This document shows, in pieces, positions 12,191 to 22,816 of a DNA stretch of 64,000 bases. Origin of the DNA: Setophaga petechia (Eukaryota; Chordata; Aves; Passeriformes; Parulidae). Positions within the stretch are counted from its first letter, which is position 1. Each line of letters opens with the position of its first letter. The DNA lies in contig JANCRA010000028.1 in assembly GCA_024362935.1 (NCBI GenBank), forward strand, positions 7,002,476-7,066,475, given 5' to 3'. Both the position numbers and the translations under genes were made by a program. Below the pieces are notes generated by a model. The model was not told the origin of the DNA, ran no database searches, and worked only from the letters and a program-made list of their open reading frames with translations.

Positions 12191-14487
12191 AATCTGCACA
12201 GCCACCAACCCTCCTCAGCTCCACCTCTGCAAGGCCTTTCCTTGGGTTTTCTCTCATTGTCTAAAGTTCACCCCCAGACACAACCAACATGAGGAGCTGG
12301 GATTCTCTGGGGTCCAGCAAGACCATCCCAGATGGTGTTTTCCTGCATTTCTCCATGTGGGAGTTGGGAATTACCATCCCAGCTCATCTGTGTGCCTTGC
12401 AGCCTCTGAATTCTCCTGGTCCAGGATTATATGGAGTGGAATAAACACTGGGTAGGTTGCAAAAAAACCTTTTTTGTCAGTTTGGTGGCAGCCCAGGAAA
12501 TCACATCCCTTCTAGAAAAGCATAAATCCTGCTTAAAATCTTCCTACCCTGCTTAGATCCATCCTTTTGGCTGGCAGGCCATGGGTCCTGGAGAGCAGCC
12601 AGGGGTGCTCCAACCCTCCCTCTGCTCCCTCCTGTGCCTGTGCCTGCTCCAGGGGAGGTGGGACCTTCCAAGGGTGTTTTTACAGAGCAGCTGAGCTGTC
12701 CTGAGCTGTCACCCAGGCTATTAAATATTTAATTTATCCATCACTTGAGGACTGGCTGTGATCAAATGGACAAAGGAGCTGCTGTTCAGTGCTGCTTTGT
12801 TAATCAGAGCAGCTCTGACAAGATCCTGGAAGGAAGATTTTGATTTCCATGGAGGTGCTCAGATGTGTCACCCTGGAAAGGGGACAGCTGTCACCTCCTC
12901 TCTCTGGCAGTCCCCAGAGACCAAAGCTCACCTGGCCTGGCAGGAGGATGCCACAAAAATGGGGCCTTTTGCTGGCTGCTGGAACTGGAGCAAAGCCTTG
13001 GAAACTGAGTCAGCCTTCAGTGATTCTGGTGAAGAGGAATGGGCAAGGAATGAAAGGGTGAACCATCAGGTTTATCCCTCAAGGATAAACCTGGTGGTTC
13101 CCCCTTTCATTTGGAGACAAGCCATGATCTAGAATGAGAACACAACTATCACTTAATGCTCAAGGAAAATGAACTTCCAGCAGTGAAACTGGATGTTGGT
13201 TTTCTTGTTCTGACTGAGTGCAGGGCACCAGAACCACTCTGTCCTCTGTATCTTCTCTATTCCCTTGCATCTGCAGCCAAATCTCAGCTGTCCCATGTTT
13301 TTCATCCCCTTTCATCTGAAAAATGACTTCTGTTCATCCTGGACTACCTCCAAACCTTGCTACTGCCTGAAGAGTCCCCAGGCCCCAGCATCAAATCCAG
13401 CTCTAATTGCTCTCCCAGAATCACAGAGTGAATCTTTTCCCTGCTCCTCATCAGCCTGCAGTGACAGGGGTCAGAGATGCCTTCCTGCCCATCTGTTTTC
13501 TCCAGCTCCTGGGTGAAGTTCTCTTCTTTGTCCCTGCACTGTTTGACATTTGTGGGGCCACAAGTGTCTGAATGGAGCACAAATCACTGGAGTTACAGCA
13601 TCTGGGACATGCAGGGAAGAGCAGGAGCAGCACAGAAATCCCTCACTATGGGGCTCTCTTGGTGGTGAGAGATCTTCCAGCTGTCATTTCTTTTATTTCT
13701 GGCCCTAAATGTTGCCCAGGCCTCCCCTGCCTGTCAGGCTGCTTTGCCAATGCTGTAAATACTTCCCATTACCCATCCAAACCCCACTGCACCAGCTGCC
13801 TCTTGGAGCTCTCCTGCTTATAAATCTCCCCAACTTTAATTCTTGCATTTGTTTGGGGCAATTAGTTCTGCAGCTCTGCCCAGAGGTCAGAGGGAGTTAG
13901 CAGTGCTTTTCATCCTCTTTCCCCCTTCTTTTCTTCTGGCATTCCCTCTCCACGCTATTTTACCCAATTTTCTCTGCCCTATTTTACTGAATTCAGACTC
14001 CTCTTTCCCCTCCTCATTTCTCATGGCAGTGCTGCCTCCCTCCCCAGCTCACCCTGGATGTTCCCAACCCTATTTACTGATGGGTAACCCCAAACCCAGA
14101 GCCTGAGGGATCCCAACCACCCTCCTTTCCTTGCTGGCTGTGCTGTTTGTGCCCACAGCTCCACTCTGCCTCCTCTCCTCCTTCCTTTGAGCTCCTTCTT
14201 CATTTCCCTTCTGAAAAGCCTCGTGCCCACCACGAAGAGGGTCCCAGCTGCTCTGCTGTCCTTTATCCCTCTGGAGCTGCTCCAGGGATGCTGTTCTAAT
14301 TAAAATCTTCAAAGCAGGAGGCTGAGGAGAGCTGGGTGAACTCTGGGCACCTATTCCCTGATGTCTCCTTTGTCCTCAGCCTCCACAGGCCGGGCTGAGA
14401 GTCCGTTCTGAGCATTTTGCACAAGCACTGCTATTAGCCATAATGAGAATAAATGACACAAGAATGGAATCTTATTATACACTTTTT
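12191..14487. other. Unique non-coding sequence
   Basis: No gene recognised. 13060-13110 holds an imperfect inverted repeat: 'aaccatcaggtttatccctc' is followed directly by 'aaggataaacctggtggttc', giving a near-perfect hairpin at about 13062-13100. 13840-14250 is pyrimidine-rich on the plus strand with many overlapping chance frames. Confidence 0.5.
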
Positions 14488-14580
14488 TGATGAGGGCCTT
14501 TCATCTGAAAGATTCCGAGGTGCTTTGCAGGCTACTGAGCACAGAAATCATTTTGCTCACCGGGGAAATTCAGCCAGCTC
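14488..14580 (+). repeat. Possible ancient amniote SINE/L3-like relic
   Basis: 'ggcctttcatctgaaagatt' followed by 'gaggtgctttgcagg' and then 'cattttgctcaccggggaaa' keeps the order of the widespread amniote pattern in which a 'caaagcgctttaca' motif precedes 'cccattttacagatggggaaact'. The match is weak and the assignment tentative. Confidence 0.3.
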
Positions 14581-15391
14581 AGGAGCACCGTGTGGGGAAC
14601 TGCTGGAAAACACACATTGAGCACGTGGGATGGTTCAGTAGGGGGAGCAAACATACTGGATTCAAACAAAATTGCTGCCTAAATTTAGGGGAAGAAGTAG
14701 GCTAGAATGCCTTTTATGTGGAGCATTAAACAGCTGCCCCTCGGCTAATACCTGTTGGAGTGAGACAGATATCAGATTTTATGATCAAGGCTGGTATTTC
14801 CTTAAAGGAGCTCAAATGCTTGACTGCCATTTAATTCTTGTTCCTAACTCCCTTTGATTCCTATGAATCAACTCACCCTGGTTTCACATTCCACGGGGAG
14901 CAGGGAAGTTCTGCAGCTGTGATTTCCTGATTAACCCTGCCTGCAATGGGGATTCAGAGACAGGAGCATCACTCCCTAAACAAGCCAAGTCACAAATATT
15001 TCTCTTCCTCCTCTAACTGTGGGTTTTGTTTCCCTTGAGATCTCCAGCCCAAGCACTGACCAACACCTGACCCTGCTTAGTTTATGAGAGGTCGACAAGA
15101 TGAAAATCCCTAGCATGACATGGAATGTATTTATCTCTTGTCAAGGAGAAAAACATCCACACAAACCCCTGACCTCCAGAGACACTCAGCTGCATCCTGC
15201 CTATTCCCTTAGCTCTGTTTAGAGAAGCAAATTGAACAGGGGGGAGGAGAGGAGCTGTGTGCATTCCCACTGATCTGAGAGGTGAATAATAATAATAATC
15301 CCAGCCCAGGCATTATGGAAAACAGTGCAGGGACAAACACAGAAAACAGTGCAGGGACATGGGTTCTGCTGGGTGGCACCCAGCAGTGGGA
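14581..15391. other. Unique non-coding sequence
   Basis: No gene seen. A short (aat) tract lies near 15285-15299. A small direct duplication 'ggaaaacagtgcagggaca' / 'gaaaacagtgcagggacat' lies at about 15317-15360, just before the LTR. Confidence 0.5.
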
Positions 15392-15810
15392 TGTCACAGA
15401 CATCTTTCATGAAAAATCCTTTCCTTAGGATTTTTCCTCCTGAGAGGCCTCAGGAACAAAATGTAAATAATGGTTTTCTGCTGCTGTGGAATGCAACAGG
15501 TGCATCTGTGATTGGTCTCATGTGGTTGTTTTTAATTAATGGCCAATCACAGTCAGCTGGCTTGCACTCTCTGTCCGACACACAAGCCTTTGTTGTCATT
15601 TCTTTCCTATTTATTCTTAGTCAGCCTTCTGATGTAATCCTTTCTTCTTTTCTTTTAGTATATAGTTTTAATATAATATATAGCTTAAAATGATAAATCA
15701 GCCTTCTGAAACATGGTGTCAGATCCTTGTCTCTTCCCTCTTCCTTGGGCCCAGCTTCTCAGGAGGAAAAATTCTAAGGAAAGGATTTTTCAGAAAATAT
15801 GTCTGTGACA
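15392..15810 (+). mobile_element. Rearranged LTR, family A, copy 2, with inverted 3' end
   Basis: From 15392 to about 15750 this follows the family A LTR in plus orientation, including the 5' end TGTCACAGACATC. Instead of the normal 3' end it then continues from about 15752 to 15810 as the reverse complement of the family's own first 60 bp, ending GTCTGTGACA. The result has long terminal inverted repeats that mimic a DNA transposon. The flanks (gtggga and tctaaa) do not match. I interpret it as an LTR that was truncated and joined to an inverted 5' piece. Confidence 0.8.
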
Positions 15811-17942
15811 TCTAAAAGACTTGAAATTCTGGCAAAAGTGGGAATTTGGGGCCCAATCTGAGCTCCAGGTGTTCATGGGGCTGTAGGAGCTCCCAGCCTG
15901 GAGGAGACCACAGAGGGAGCAGCATTTGCAGCTGGATTTGAGCATGACCTTTCCTGCCACAGCAGAGGATTGAAAAGCCCATCATGGACTGAGTCATTCC
16001 CAGGATAAACACCATCAGTCCTGCAGATGACAAGGGGAAGGACAGGAGGAGGGCACATGAGGGCAGCTCTGTCACTGAGGTGCTCCAGTGCAGATCCCAC
16101 AGCTCTGTCAAACAGCTGAGGGGTCACATCCCTGCCCTGGAGCAAGAGGAATGGGCAGGATGTCCACAAATCCTTCCCTGTGCTGGACACTGCTGGAGTG
16201 GGCACTTACACAGCAAGGTTCTTCCTCATCCTGGCCATGAATTATTCAGGAATTTGTCTGCACAGAGAATGGAGCCCATTTTTGTTGTTGAGGGTGATCC
16301 CACATCCTCTGAGGGGATGTGAGGTGCTCCACAAGCTCTTCCCAAGGCAGAGGAGCTGCTCCAGGAGCTGTTTGCTAATGCCTGATCCAGAAATCCCCTT
16401 TCTTTTCCACAGGGATGTGATGGGCAGAGGTGGCTGTAGGGATAATTAACAGCAGGGGAGAAGTATTTGGGTATTTGGGAAGGATCACTCTCAAAAATTC
16501 CTGCTTTTCAACAGACAAGAGGGCAAAGGAGCCATGAGACACTATCACAAAAATGATGTCCAAAATCCACCTCAGACTGGTGCTGGGCTATCTGAGGGAG
16601 CAGTTATTTGTCTTAGGAGTCAGGACAGTTATAAACAAGCAAAGATGACTTTAAGAAGCTCAAAGCCATCCAATCTGGGTTTTCTGGAAGCTGTTCCAGG
16701 AGTGGGGATCATCAGCAATTTGGAGTATCATAGCACTTCCAAGGCCTTTATGAGTAAATCTCAGAAAAACTGGGCAGGAAATTTGAGAGTTCTTAGGAGG
16801 AGATGACTGCTGCAGAGCAGGTCTTTTTATTTTGTTCTCCTAGGAAATTTAGGCTAAAAAGAAACTTGAATAAATGCATGCAGCAGATTATTTACTGTAA
16901 GCTATTCACCTAGCTCAGCTTTAAACTAACTAGTTGAATGACTTGCTTATGCTTAAAATAAATGTTTATTTTAACCTAAGCTCGTTGTAGAAAGCCTCAA
17001 ACCCCCAGTGCTGCTATCAGCTAAATATATTTTCTCAGAGTATATACAAGGCTGTAATTAAGGCTGTGTCAGACACTCCATTATATGTCCCTCATCTCCC
17101 TCTCTTCATATTTATCACCCATTTTCACATCTTTCCATCTTTACCCTGAGCAATCACTCAGGCCTGGCAAGGTATTTCCTCCTGAAATGGATTTAATCCA
17201 CCAATGATGGTTGCAAAACTTTAGAGCATCTCTAAAGGTTGTCTCCAGCTGGATTGAAGATGTGCCTTAAGCTGTCACTCCCTGTCCCTTGTGGGCTGGG
17301 CTCATTCCCAGCTCCAGCCCTGCAGGAAATGCATCCCAGCATATCCTCACCCCTGTGTATTGCAGGAAATCCAGAAAATCCTGAACAACTGACCAATATG
17401 ATTAAGTAGAAGCTGTTTTTTCTTTACATTACACACATGTTTAGAGATTATCCAAAGTACACACTTCTTGATTGGGGTTTTTGTCCTGTTCACTCCCTTT
17501 CTGCCTGCATTTCTTGGAGTGTATGATTGGTTACAGTTTAGGTGTTTCACAGTCCTCTGTGATCTGGTACTTGGATTCTCAGCCTCTTCTTTCTTAATTT
17601 AGCACAATTTATGTTTTAATAGCCTTGATGAATTCCTGAGGCTTTGAAAACAGACTGGCTGGTGCACACCATGGCCTAACCCTTGCAAATGCACTGCACC
17701 ACCCGTGCCTGCACAAGGTGCTGTCAGGATGGATGGAGATGTCCTGGCTGATGGAGAACTCCTGCCACACCCTGGCCCAGGTGTCCCACGTGTCCCACTG
17801 CAGCCACAGGAGGGTTTGTGTTGGCTGGAGCCACTTTCCATCCCAGGGTTTGCATGAGAACACCCATGGCAGCTGCTGGCTTGGGTTCCCTGGGATAAAC
17901 CTGGCTTCCCATGCTCCTGCTGTGCCCCAAGTCCTTGGATGT
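15811..17942. other. Unique non-coding sequence
   Basis: No gene recognised. 16840-17130 is AT-rich and non-repetitive with 'atgcatgcag', 'ttaaactaactagtt' and repeated 'aaataaatg'-type motifs, which could be a conserved element. Overlapping frames at 15812-16449 contradict each other. Confidence 0.45.
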
Positions 17943-18621
17943 TGTCTTGGTTTGAAAAGAGGTGTCTGCTGAGGAAGGCAGGAGCCTCCCCAGAAACAGA
18001 AAATGCAAACCCCCTCCTTCCAAATTGTTATAATTTTGAAATTAAGTGGCTCTCAGGCAAAGATATGGGAGCAGGAATAACAGTTCTTTATTGGGAAGAA
18101 AATAAAAATAAAACAAACAATGAAGTAATACAAAACAACTACTGCCAGAGTGAGAACAGACCTGCCCCCTGTGTGCCAGGGTGGTGTCCCAGCCCCATCC
18201 CAGGGGGGCTCAGCCCTCCTGCAGTGCCAGCTGTGGTTCTGCTGCAGCAGGGATCCTGCACAAGGGGGGAGTTTTCCTCTGCAGCTCCAGGGCTGCTGCA
18301 GATGGGCCTGGGCTCCCTCTGGCCATGCAGGGCAGCAGAAAGCTGCTCCTCTGGCAATGCAGGGGGCAAAGGCTGCTGTGCTGGGCCAGGCTCAGCTTGG
18401 ATCCAGGTAGGAATGCTTGGCTCCTGCCCTGGGCGCAGCATCTCCCCATGGGATGGGGGAATTGGATCAGCCCTGCAGGGACACTCAGTGGCCATGGACA
18501 GGAGATAATTAATAATTAATGGATCATTAACAGAAAATATCTCCTGGAGGGAGGATTGGTTGTGGAAGAGATAAAGAACAAACTGCCCAATGAACAGGAG
18601 ATAACTGCCCCAGCTCTGACA
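17943..18621 (-). mobile_element. Solo LTR, ERVL-like family B, copy 2, minus orientation
   Basis: A 679 bp element starting TGTCTTGG and ending CTCTGACA on the plus strand. Flanks gatgt (17938-17942) and gatgg (18622-18626) agree at four of five bases, a 5 bp duplication as expected of ERVL-type integration. On the minus strand AATAAA lies at the complement of 18087-18092. The reverse complement matches 3440-4193. The 189-residue plus frame at 17939-18508 and the antisense 168-residue frame lie inside the LTR and are not genes. Confidence 0.8.
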
Positions 18622-19454
18622 GATGGGAATAGAATACACACCCACATTTCCAAACTAACACAGCTGTCCTCATCAGCACTGCAGCTGTCTGAGGCTGGTG
18701 TGGAGCTGTGTGAAGGAGGCCTCGCCCCATGGCTGCCCCTTCTCCCCTCTCTGGTGCCAAACAGGAGCCTCATCCTTGCATTCCTGGACCTTGCAAAGTG
18801 AGACATCACTGCCTGGGCTCTGAAAGGCTGCAGAGGGACCCAGAGATGCCATTTCCACTCGTGCTGCTCACCTGCCAGCAGCCTCCCTCAGGGAGACGCG
18901 GGGGATTAGCAGCTCTCATGGCCTCTGTTGCCACAGCAGAATTTGGAGCTCACACTCGCTGTGGTGACAGCAGAGAGAGTCTGGTGTGCTGGGTGGCAGC
19001 AGGGACCCCAGGTGGCAGGAGCAGGGGCTCTGCAGAGGCAGGAGGAGCAGGAGGATCCGTGGGCAGGGGGTGTCAGAGGGCTGGGCACGCTGTGCTCACT
19101 ATGCTAATGCGTGTTGGCTGGAGGAGAAGCATTTATTATGTGTCAGGGGGAGGGTGATGGATGGCAACTCAGGTTTTTCCCTGTATTATTTCAGCTCTCT
19201 GGTCTGCTGGTGATTTATTCAGTAGCATTTATGGTGTTACAAGTCTAAAACCAAAAGTGGAATTTATTCAACCCTTTCCTGCCTTTCTTTCCCCTCGCTG
19301 TTTTATTATATTTCTGAGGGTTTTTTTTTTTCCCTCTGGTTTAAAGCTCTCCTTGCTTTTGGGGTAGATGGATTACAAAGCACCAGGCAGGTGTTTTCCT
19401 GCTGTTCTCTCCCAAACAGAGCAACTTTCCCAGGGACTTCAAATGCTTGGGTGC
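18622..19454. other. Unique non-coding sequence
   Basis: 18700-19090 is GC-rich, with conflicting frames on both strands and no domain. 19095-19290 is AT-richer and non-repetitive ('actatgctaatgcgtgttgg'). Confidence 0.5.
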
Positions 19455-20227
19455 TGGGCTCTTCCAGAACCTTCCATGTGGATCCAGAGGAGCTGCTGTT
19501 CTCCAGACTTTTCTGCAAGGCTGCTTTTGAGTAGCTAAGCTTTTAAAAATCAAACCGTGTGCTGTTTGAAAATAAAACAAGCACTCTTGCCTTTGTCACA
19601 GAAACTCAGTTTGGGGCAATTTCTTGGCCCTGTTTTAATCTTGGGGGAAAAAACCCACTTCTCAGTATGGTAAAATAAAAATTATTGTGTTTAAGCACAG
19701 ATTTATGTACAGAGAGGCTGGAAAGGTTTGGGAGGTTGGAGGTACCTTCATTCCTTGCTGTTCTGCACGTTGCAGGTCCTGCCTGTGTTTTCAAGCTGTA
19801 AATGCATGCAGCTCATCCAGTTTCACCCCAAATGCAGCTCTGGGCTCTTCCAGAACCTTCCATGTGGATCCAGAGGAGCTGCTGTTCTCCAGGCTTTTCT
19901 GCAAGGCTGCTCCTGAGTGGCTGAGTTCTAAAAATCAAACCATGTGCTGTTTGAACATAAAACAAGCATTCTGGCCTTTGTCACAGAAACTCAGTTTGGG
20001 GCAATTTTCTTGGCCCTGTGTTTTAATCCTGGGGGGAAAAAACCACTTCTCAGTATGTAAAATACAAATTATTGTGTTTAAACACAGATCTATGTACAGA
20101 GAGGCTGGAAAGGTTTGGGAGGTTGGAGGTACCTTCATTCCTTGCTGCTCTGCACGTTGCAGGACCTGCCTGTGTTTTCAAGCTGTAAATGCATGCAGCT
20201 CATCCAGTTTCACCCCAAATGCAGCTC
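19455..20227 (+). repeat. Tandem duplication, two 386 bp units
   Basis: Unit 1 spans about 19455-19840 and unit 2 about 19841-20227. Landmarks recur at a fixed offset of about 386 bp: 'gggctcttccagaaccttcc' (19457, 19843), 'ggcaatttcttggccct' with a 1-2 bp indel, and 'gaggctggaaaggtttggga'. The units differ by scattered substitutions and small indels, so the duplication is not very recent. It creates a spurious 185-residue frame whose two halves repeat each other. Confidence 0.95.
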
Positions 20228-20551
20228 AAACCCTTTATCCTTAGGGCTGCATCCTCTGTGGCCCCCAGGCACAGCAGCCTGAGCTGGATCAGGCCCTGGG
20301 GTGAGGCAAGACTCACTCACTGCTCTGCTATCTGTGGAAAATCAGCTTCCCTTCACACTCAGCCCACGGGGAGCATCCTTCCTGTCTGGAGTTCATAAAT
20401 TGTGCTGCCTTGGCACCCTCCCAGCCCTGCTGGGTTCACGTGTGTTGCACTAAGGTAGAAAAGTCATTGAGAAAGGCTTCATAAAATCAAGCCTGCTCTC
20501 CTGGAATCAGTGGCTGGCCTTGTCAAAGGCAGCGTTTTGCAAGTTCCCATG
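20228..20551. other. Unique non-coding sequence
   Basis: A short interval between the tandem duplication and the gamma-type LTR. Nothing recognised. Confidence 0.5.
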
Positions 20552-20887
20552 TGAAAGCAATCCTGGTGTGAGCAATTCGTTAGCATAACAAGATATTCCT
20601 GGCTAAAAAAAAAAAACAACTTGCACCTGCATAGACTGTTTTTGCACTGCTAGACAGAAAAATGAAAACTATCTCTTACAAACAACTTCCCTGCATGGAG
20701 ACACTGAGAGTTTGAGTGACCAATTAATATAAAATAACAACTTGTTTTTAACTAATAGGCAAGAAAACCACTGACCAATGGGAGTCCCACATGAGATGTG
20801 TAAAACTGTATAAAAAGGAGTTATGTGAATAAATAAAGAGCTTTTTCATCATGAAGGAAATGGAGTTCTGTGTGGTTTATTCCCACA
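20552..20887 (+). mobile_element. Solo LTR, short gamma-type (ERV1-like) family F
   Basis: A 336 bp element beginning TGAAAGC and ending CCCACA, flanked by perfect catg copies at 20548-20551 and 20888-20891. A 4 bp duplication and a TGAAAG start are typical of gammaretrovirus-like LTRs. CCAAT (20775-20779), TATAAAAAG (20809-20817) and two overlapping AATAAA signals (20828-20837) follow in promoter order. The poly(A) signal lies only about 20 bp past the TATA box, so it would fall in U3 upstream of a short R. Confidence 0.75.
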
Positions 20888-20975
20888 CATGTGGAGCCCC
20901 AGAACCTGCAGTGAGGAGCAGGATTTGCTCTGGCACCATGGACAGGGTGTGAGGAGGCACTGGGTGCTCACCCAG
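20888..20975. other. Spacer between LTR remnants
   Basis: About 90 bp between two retroviral remnants. Nothing recognised. Confidence 0.4.
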
Positions 20976-21139
20976 TGAAAAACACATTCACTCTCCTGTG
21001 AAAATGGAGAAAATTAAATAAAGGACAATAGAGGACAAGGGGAACAGAGGAAAGGTGTGAAAAACATATTCACTCTCCTGTGAAAATGGAGAAAATTAAA
21101 TAAAGGACAATAGGAGACAAGGAGCACAGAGCAAAGGTT
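20976..21139 (-). repeat. Two 82 bp direct repeats, likely LTR terminal segment
   Basis: Two units start at 20976 and 21058, each opening with 'tgaaaaaca(c/t)attcactc' and containing 'aaaattaaataaaggacaat'. TGAAAAACA read on the other strand ends in TTTTTCA, an LTR-like 3' end. The element may continue to about 21500, but I found no far boundary or target duplication. Confidence 0.7.
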
Positions 21140-21529
21140 ATTTACAGCACTCAGCCAAGAGCACCCTGTTCTCTTTGGGGCTATCCCTTAAATACCTTTA
21201 ATTTCCATCAGCCTGTTGCATATTCATAGACCCTTATGCATAGTAAACTTCCCCCAAACTACTTTACATATTCCAAGAACTATTTAACATATCTTTTTAT
21301 TGGGTCCACCTTTTTAGAGCAAGTGTATTCTTGGGTTGTTTTAGTCCTTTTTTATCATCATCTTCAGTTTTGGCCCCCAGCCCACACTGCCTTCAGAGGG
21401 TGAGTGTTAATATCTGTGCTGGTGCCCTCATCCTGTGTTCATGGGATGTTTTATCCCATCCTAGCAGGTATTTTAACACAAGTGCACTTATATCAGCTAT
21501 TCCACTAAGCTTAATTAACAACAGAAATA
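21140..21529 (-). mobile_element. Possible LTR body adjoining the 82 bp repeats
   Basis: The AT-rich sequence 21140-21340 ('tgttgcatattcatagaccc' and following) resembles the upstream half of a minus-oriented LTR whose terminus is duplicated at 20976. The far end is not identified. Low confidence. Confidence 0.3.
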
Positions 21530-21775
21530 AAAATTATATCACATATAAATTTTATATTTATATATATATATTAATATATATCATATGATATCATATAATA
21601 TAATATATATTAATATATATAATATAATATCATATATGCTATGTATCGGTAATAAATATAATATGATATAATAATATGTATTTGATTATATATTATATTT
21701 GATATTATATCTATATTATATAACATTTAATACAACATATATATTATTATATAACAAAGTCCCTTTAGCATCACA
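21530..21775. repeat. TA-rich low-complexity tract
   Basis: About 245 bp, almost entirely A and T, made of imperfect TA, TATAA and ATATTA strings with many self-complementary stretches. It is prone to cruciforms and replication slippage. No unit longer than a few bases is conserved. Confidence 0.9.
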
Positions 21776-22490
21776 CATATAAAATCCATTTAAATATCTG
21801 CAAAAAAGCCAGCATTAGGATATGTATCTGTAACACCCTGATCCTTTTGCTTTGGAGCCTTTTGAGGGAACTTTGCCGTGGTGACAGGCTGGGTTTAAGT
21901 GGCACATAAAGCTGCCAGCTCTTTATGGGGGCTGTCGGGCACTAAGGACATGGGGAATTATGGCAGCAGAGGCTCCCCACGCTGGTGCTGTGCAGAGGAT
22001 GTCTCACAGGGGATGTGCTGTTTATTTATCTAAAGCAGCAGCTTTGCAGAGCTTTTCCAGCAGAAGGGCTGCCAGGCCAGGGTGTCACTGTGCCTGCATC
22101 CACTGCTGCAGATCAGCTGTGACAGCCTCTAAATCTGGGGCAAAGAGGGGCCAGGGAGCCTGCAGGAGAGCTCAGGATGATGTGCAGAGGAGCCATTTCC
22201 TGCTGGAGAGCTGGAATATTTTGTCAGGGAATTCAGGCTGCTTTTGCTGAGAGCTGCAGGATTTTTGTGTGGCTATTGTTGTTTATGTAGAGGAGCGAAA
22301 TGTTTAATTGCAATTGGCTTTCCTCAGCCTTGTACCAGCCAGGGAAGGAAGGGAGAGGATGAGAGGCTGTTAAAAAAAAGAAAAACAATCATTTCCCTGT
22401 GGCTTTAACAGTTGTGAAGGATTTTTACTGCTGCTGCAGCAGGGGATGGTTCATCTCTTCACGTCTGGACTGGGCTGGGATGTGCTGGGG
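21776..22490. other. Unique non-coding sequence
   Basis: No gene recognised. The plus frame at 21960-22250 (96 residues, Ala/Cys-rich) has no domain or splice context. Confidence 0.5.
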
Positions 22491-22495
22491 CTTCC

Positions 22496-22815
22496 TTTCC
22501 TTTCCTTTCCTTTCCTTTCCTTTCCTTTCCTTTCCTTTCCTTTCCTTTCCTTTCCTTTCCTTTCCTTTCCTTTCCTTTCCTTTCCTTTCCTTTCCTTTCC
22601 TTTCCTTTCCTTTCCTTTCCTTTCCTTTCCTTTCCTTTCCTTTCCTTTCCTTTCCTTTCCTTTCCTTCCCTTCCCTTCCCTTCCCTTCCCTTCCCTTCCC
22701 TTCCCTTCCCTTCCCTTCCCTTCCCTTCCCTTCCCTTCCCTTCCCTTCCCTTCCCTTCCCTTCCCTTCCCTTCCCTTCCCTTCCCTTCCCTTCCCTTCCC
22801 TTCCCTTCCCTTCCC
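22496..22815 (+). repeat. Perfect pentanucleotide array (TTTCC)34 then (TTCCC)30
   Basis: 170 bp of uninterrupted TTTCC units (22496-22665, after one CTTCC unit at 22491) change abruptly to 150 bp of uninterrupted TTCCC units (22666-22815). All units are perfect. The minus strand is homopurine, with GGG runs at 5 bp spacing in the second block. The 235-, 181- and 148-residue frames here (Glu-Gly-Lys or Phe-Pro-Leu-Ser repeats) simply translate the array. Confidence 0.98.
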
Positions 22816-22816
22816 C

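Noticed and set aside
15392..15810. Non-autonomous DNA transposon with terminal inverted repeats
   Set aside because: Other copies of the same element have ordinary LTR ends; the inverted end is specific to this copy.
17939..18645. 189-residue plus and 168-residue minus frames
   Set aside because: Both lie almost entirely inside the LTR at 17943-18621.
19687..20244. 185-residue frame with two similar halves
   Set aside because: Caused by the 386 bp duplication; the translation has no domain.
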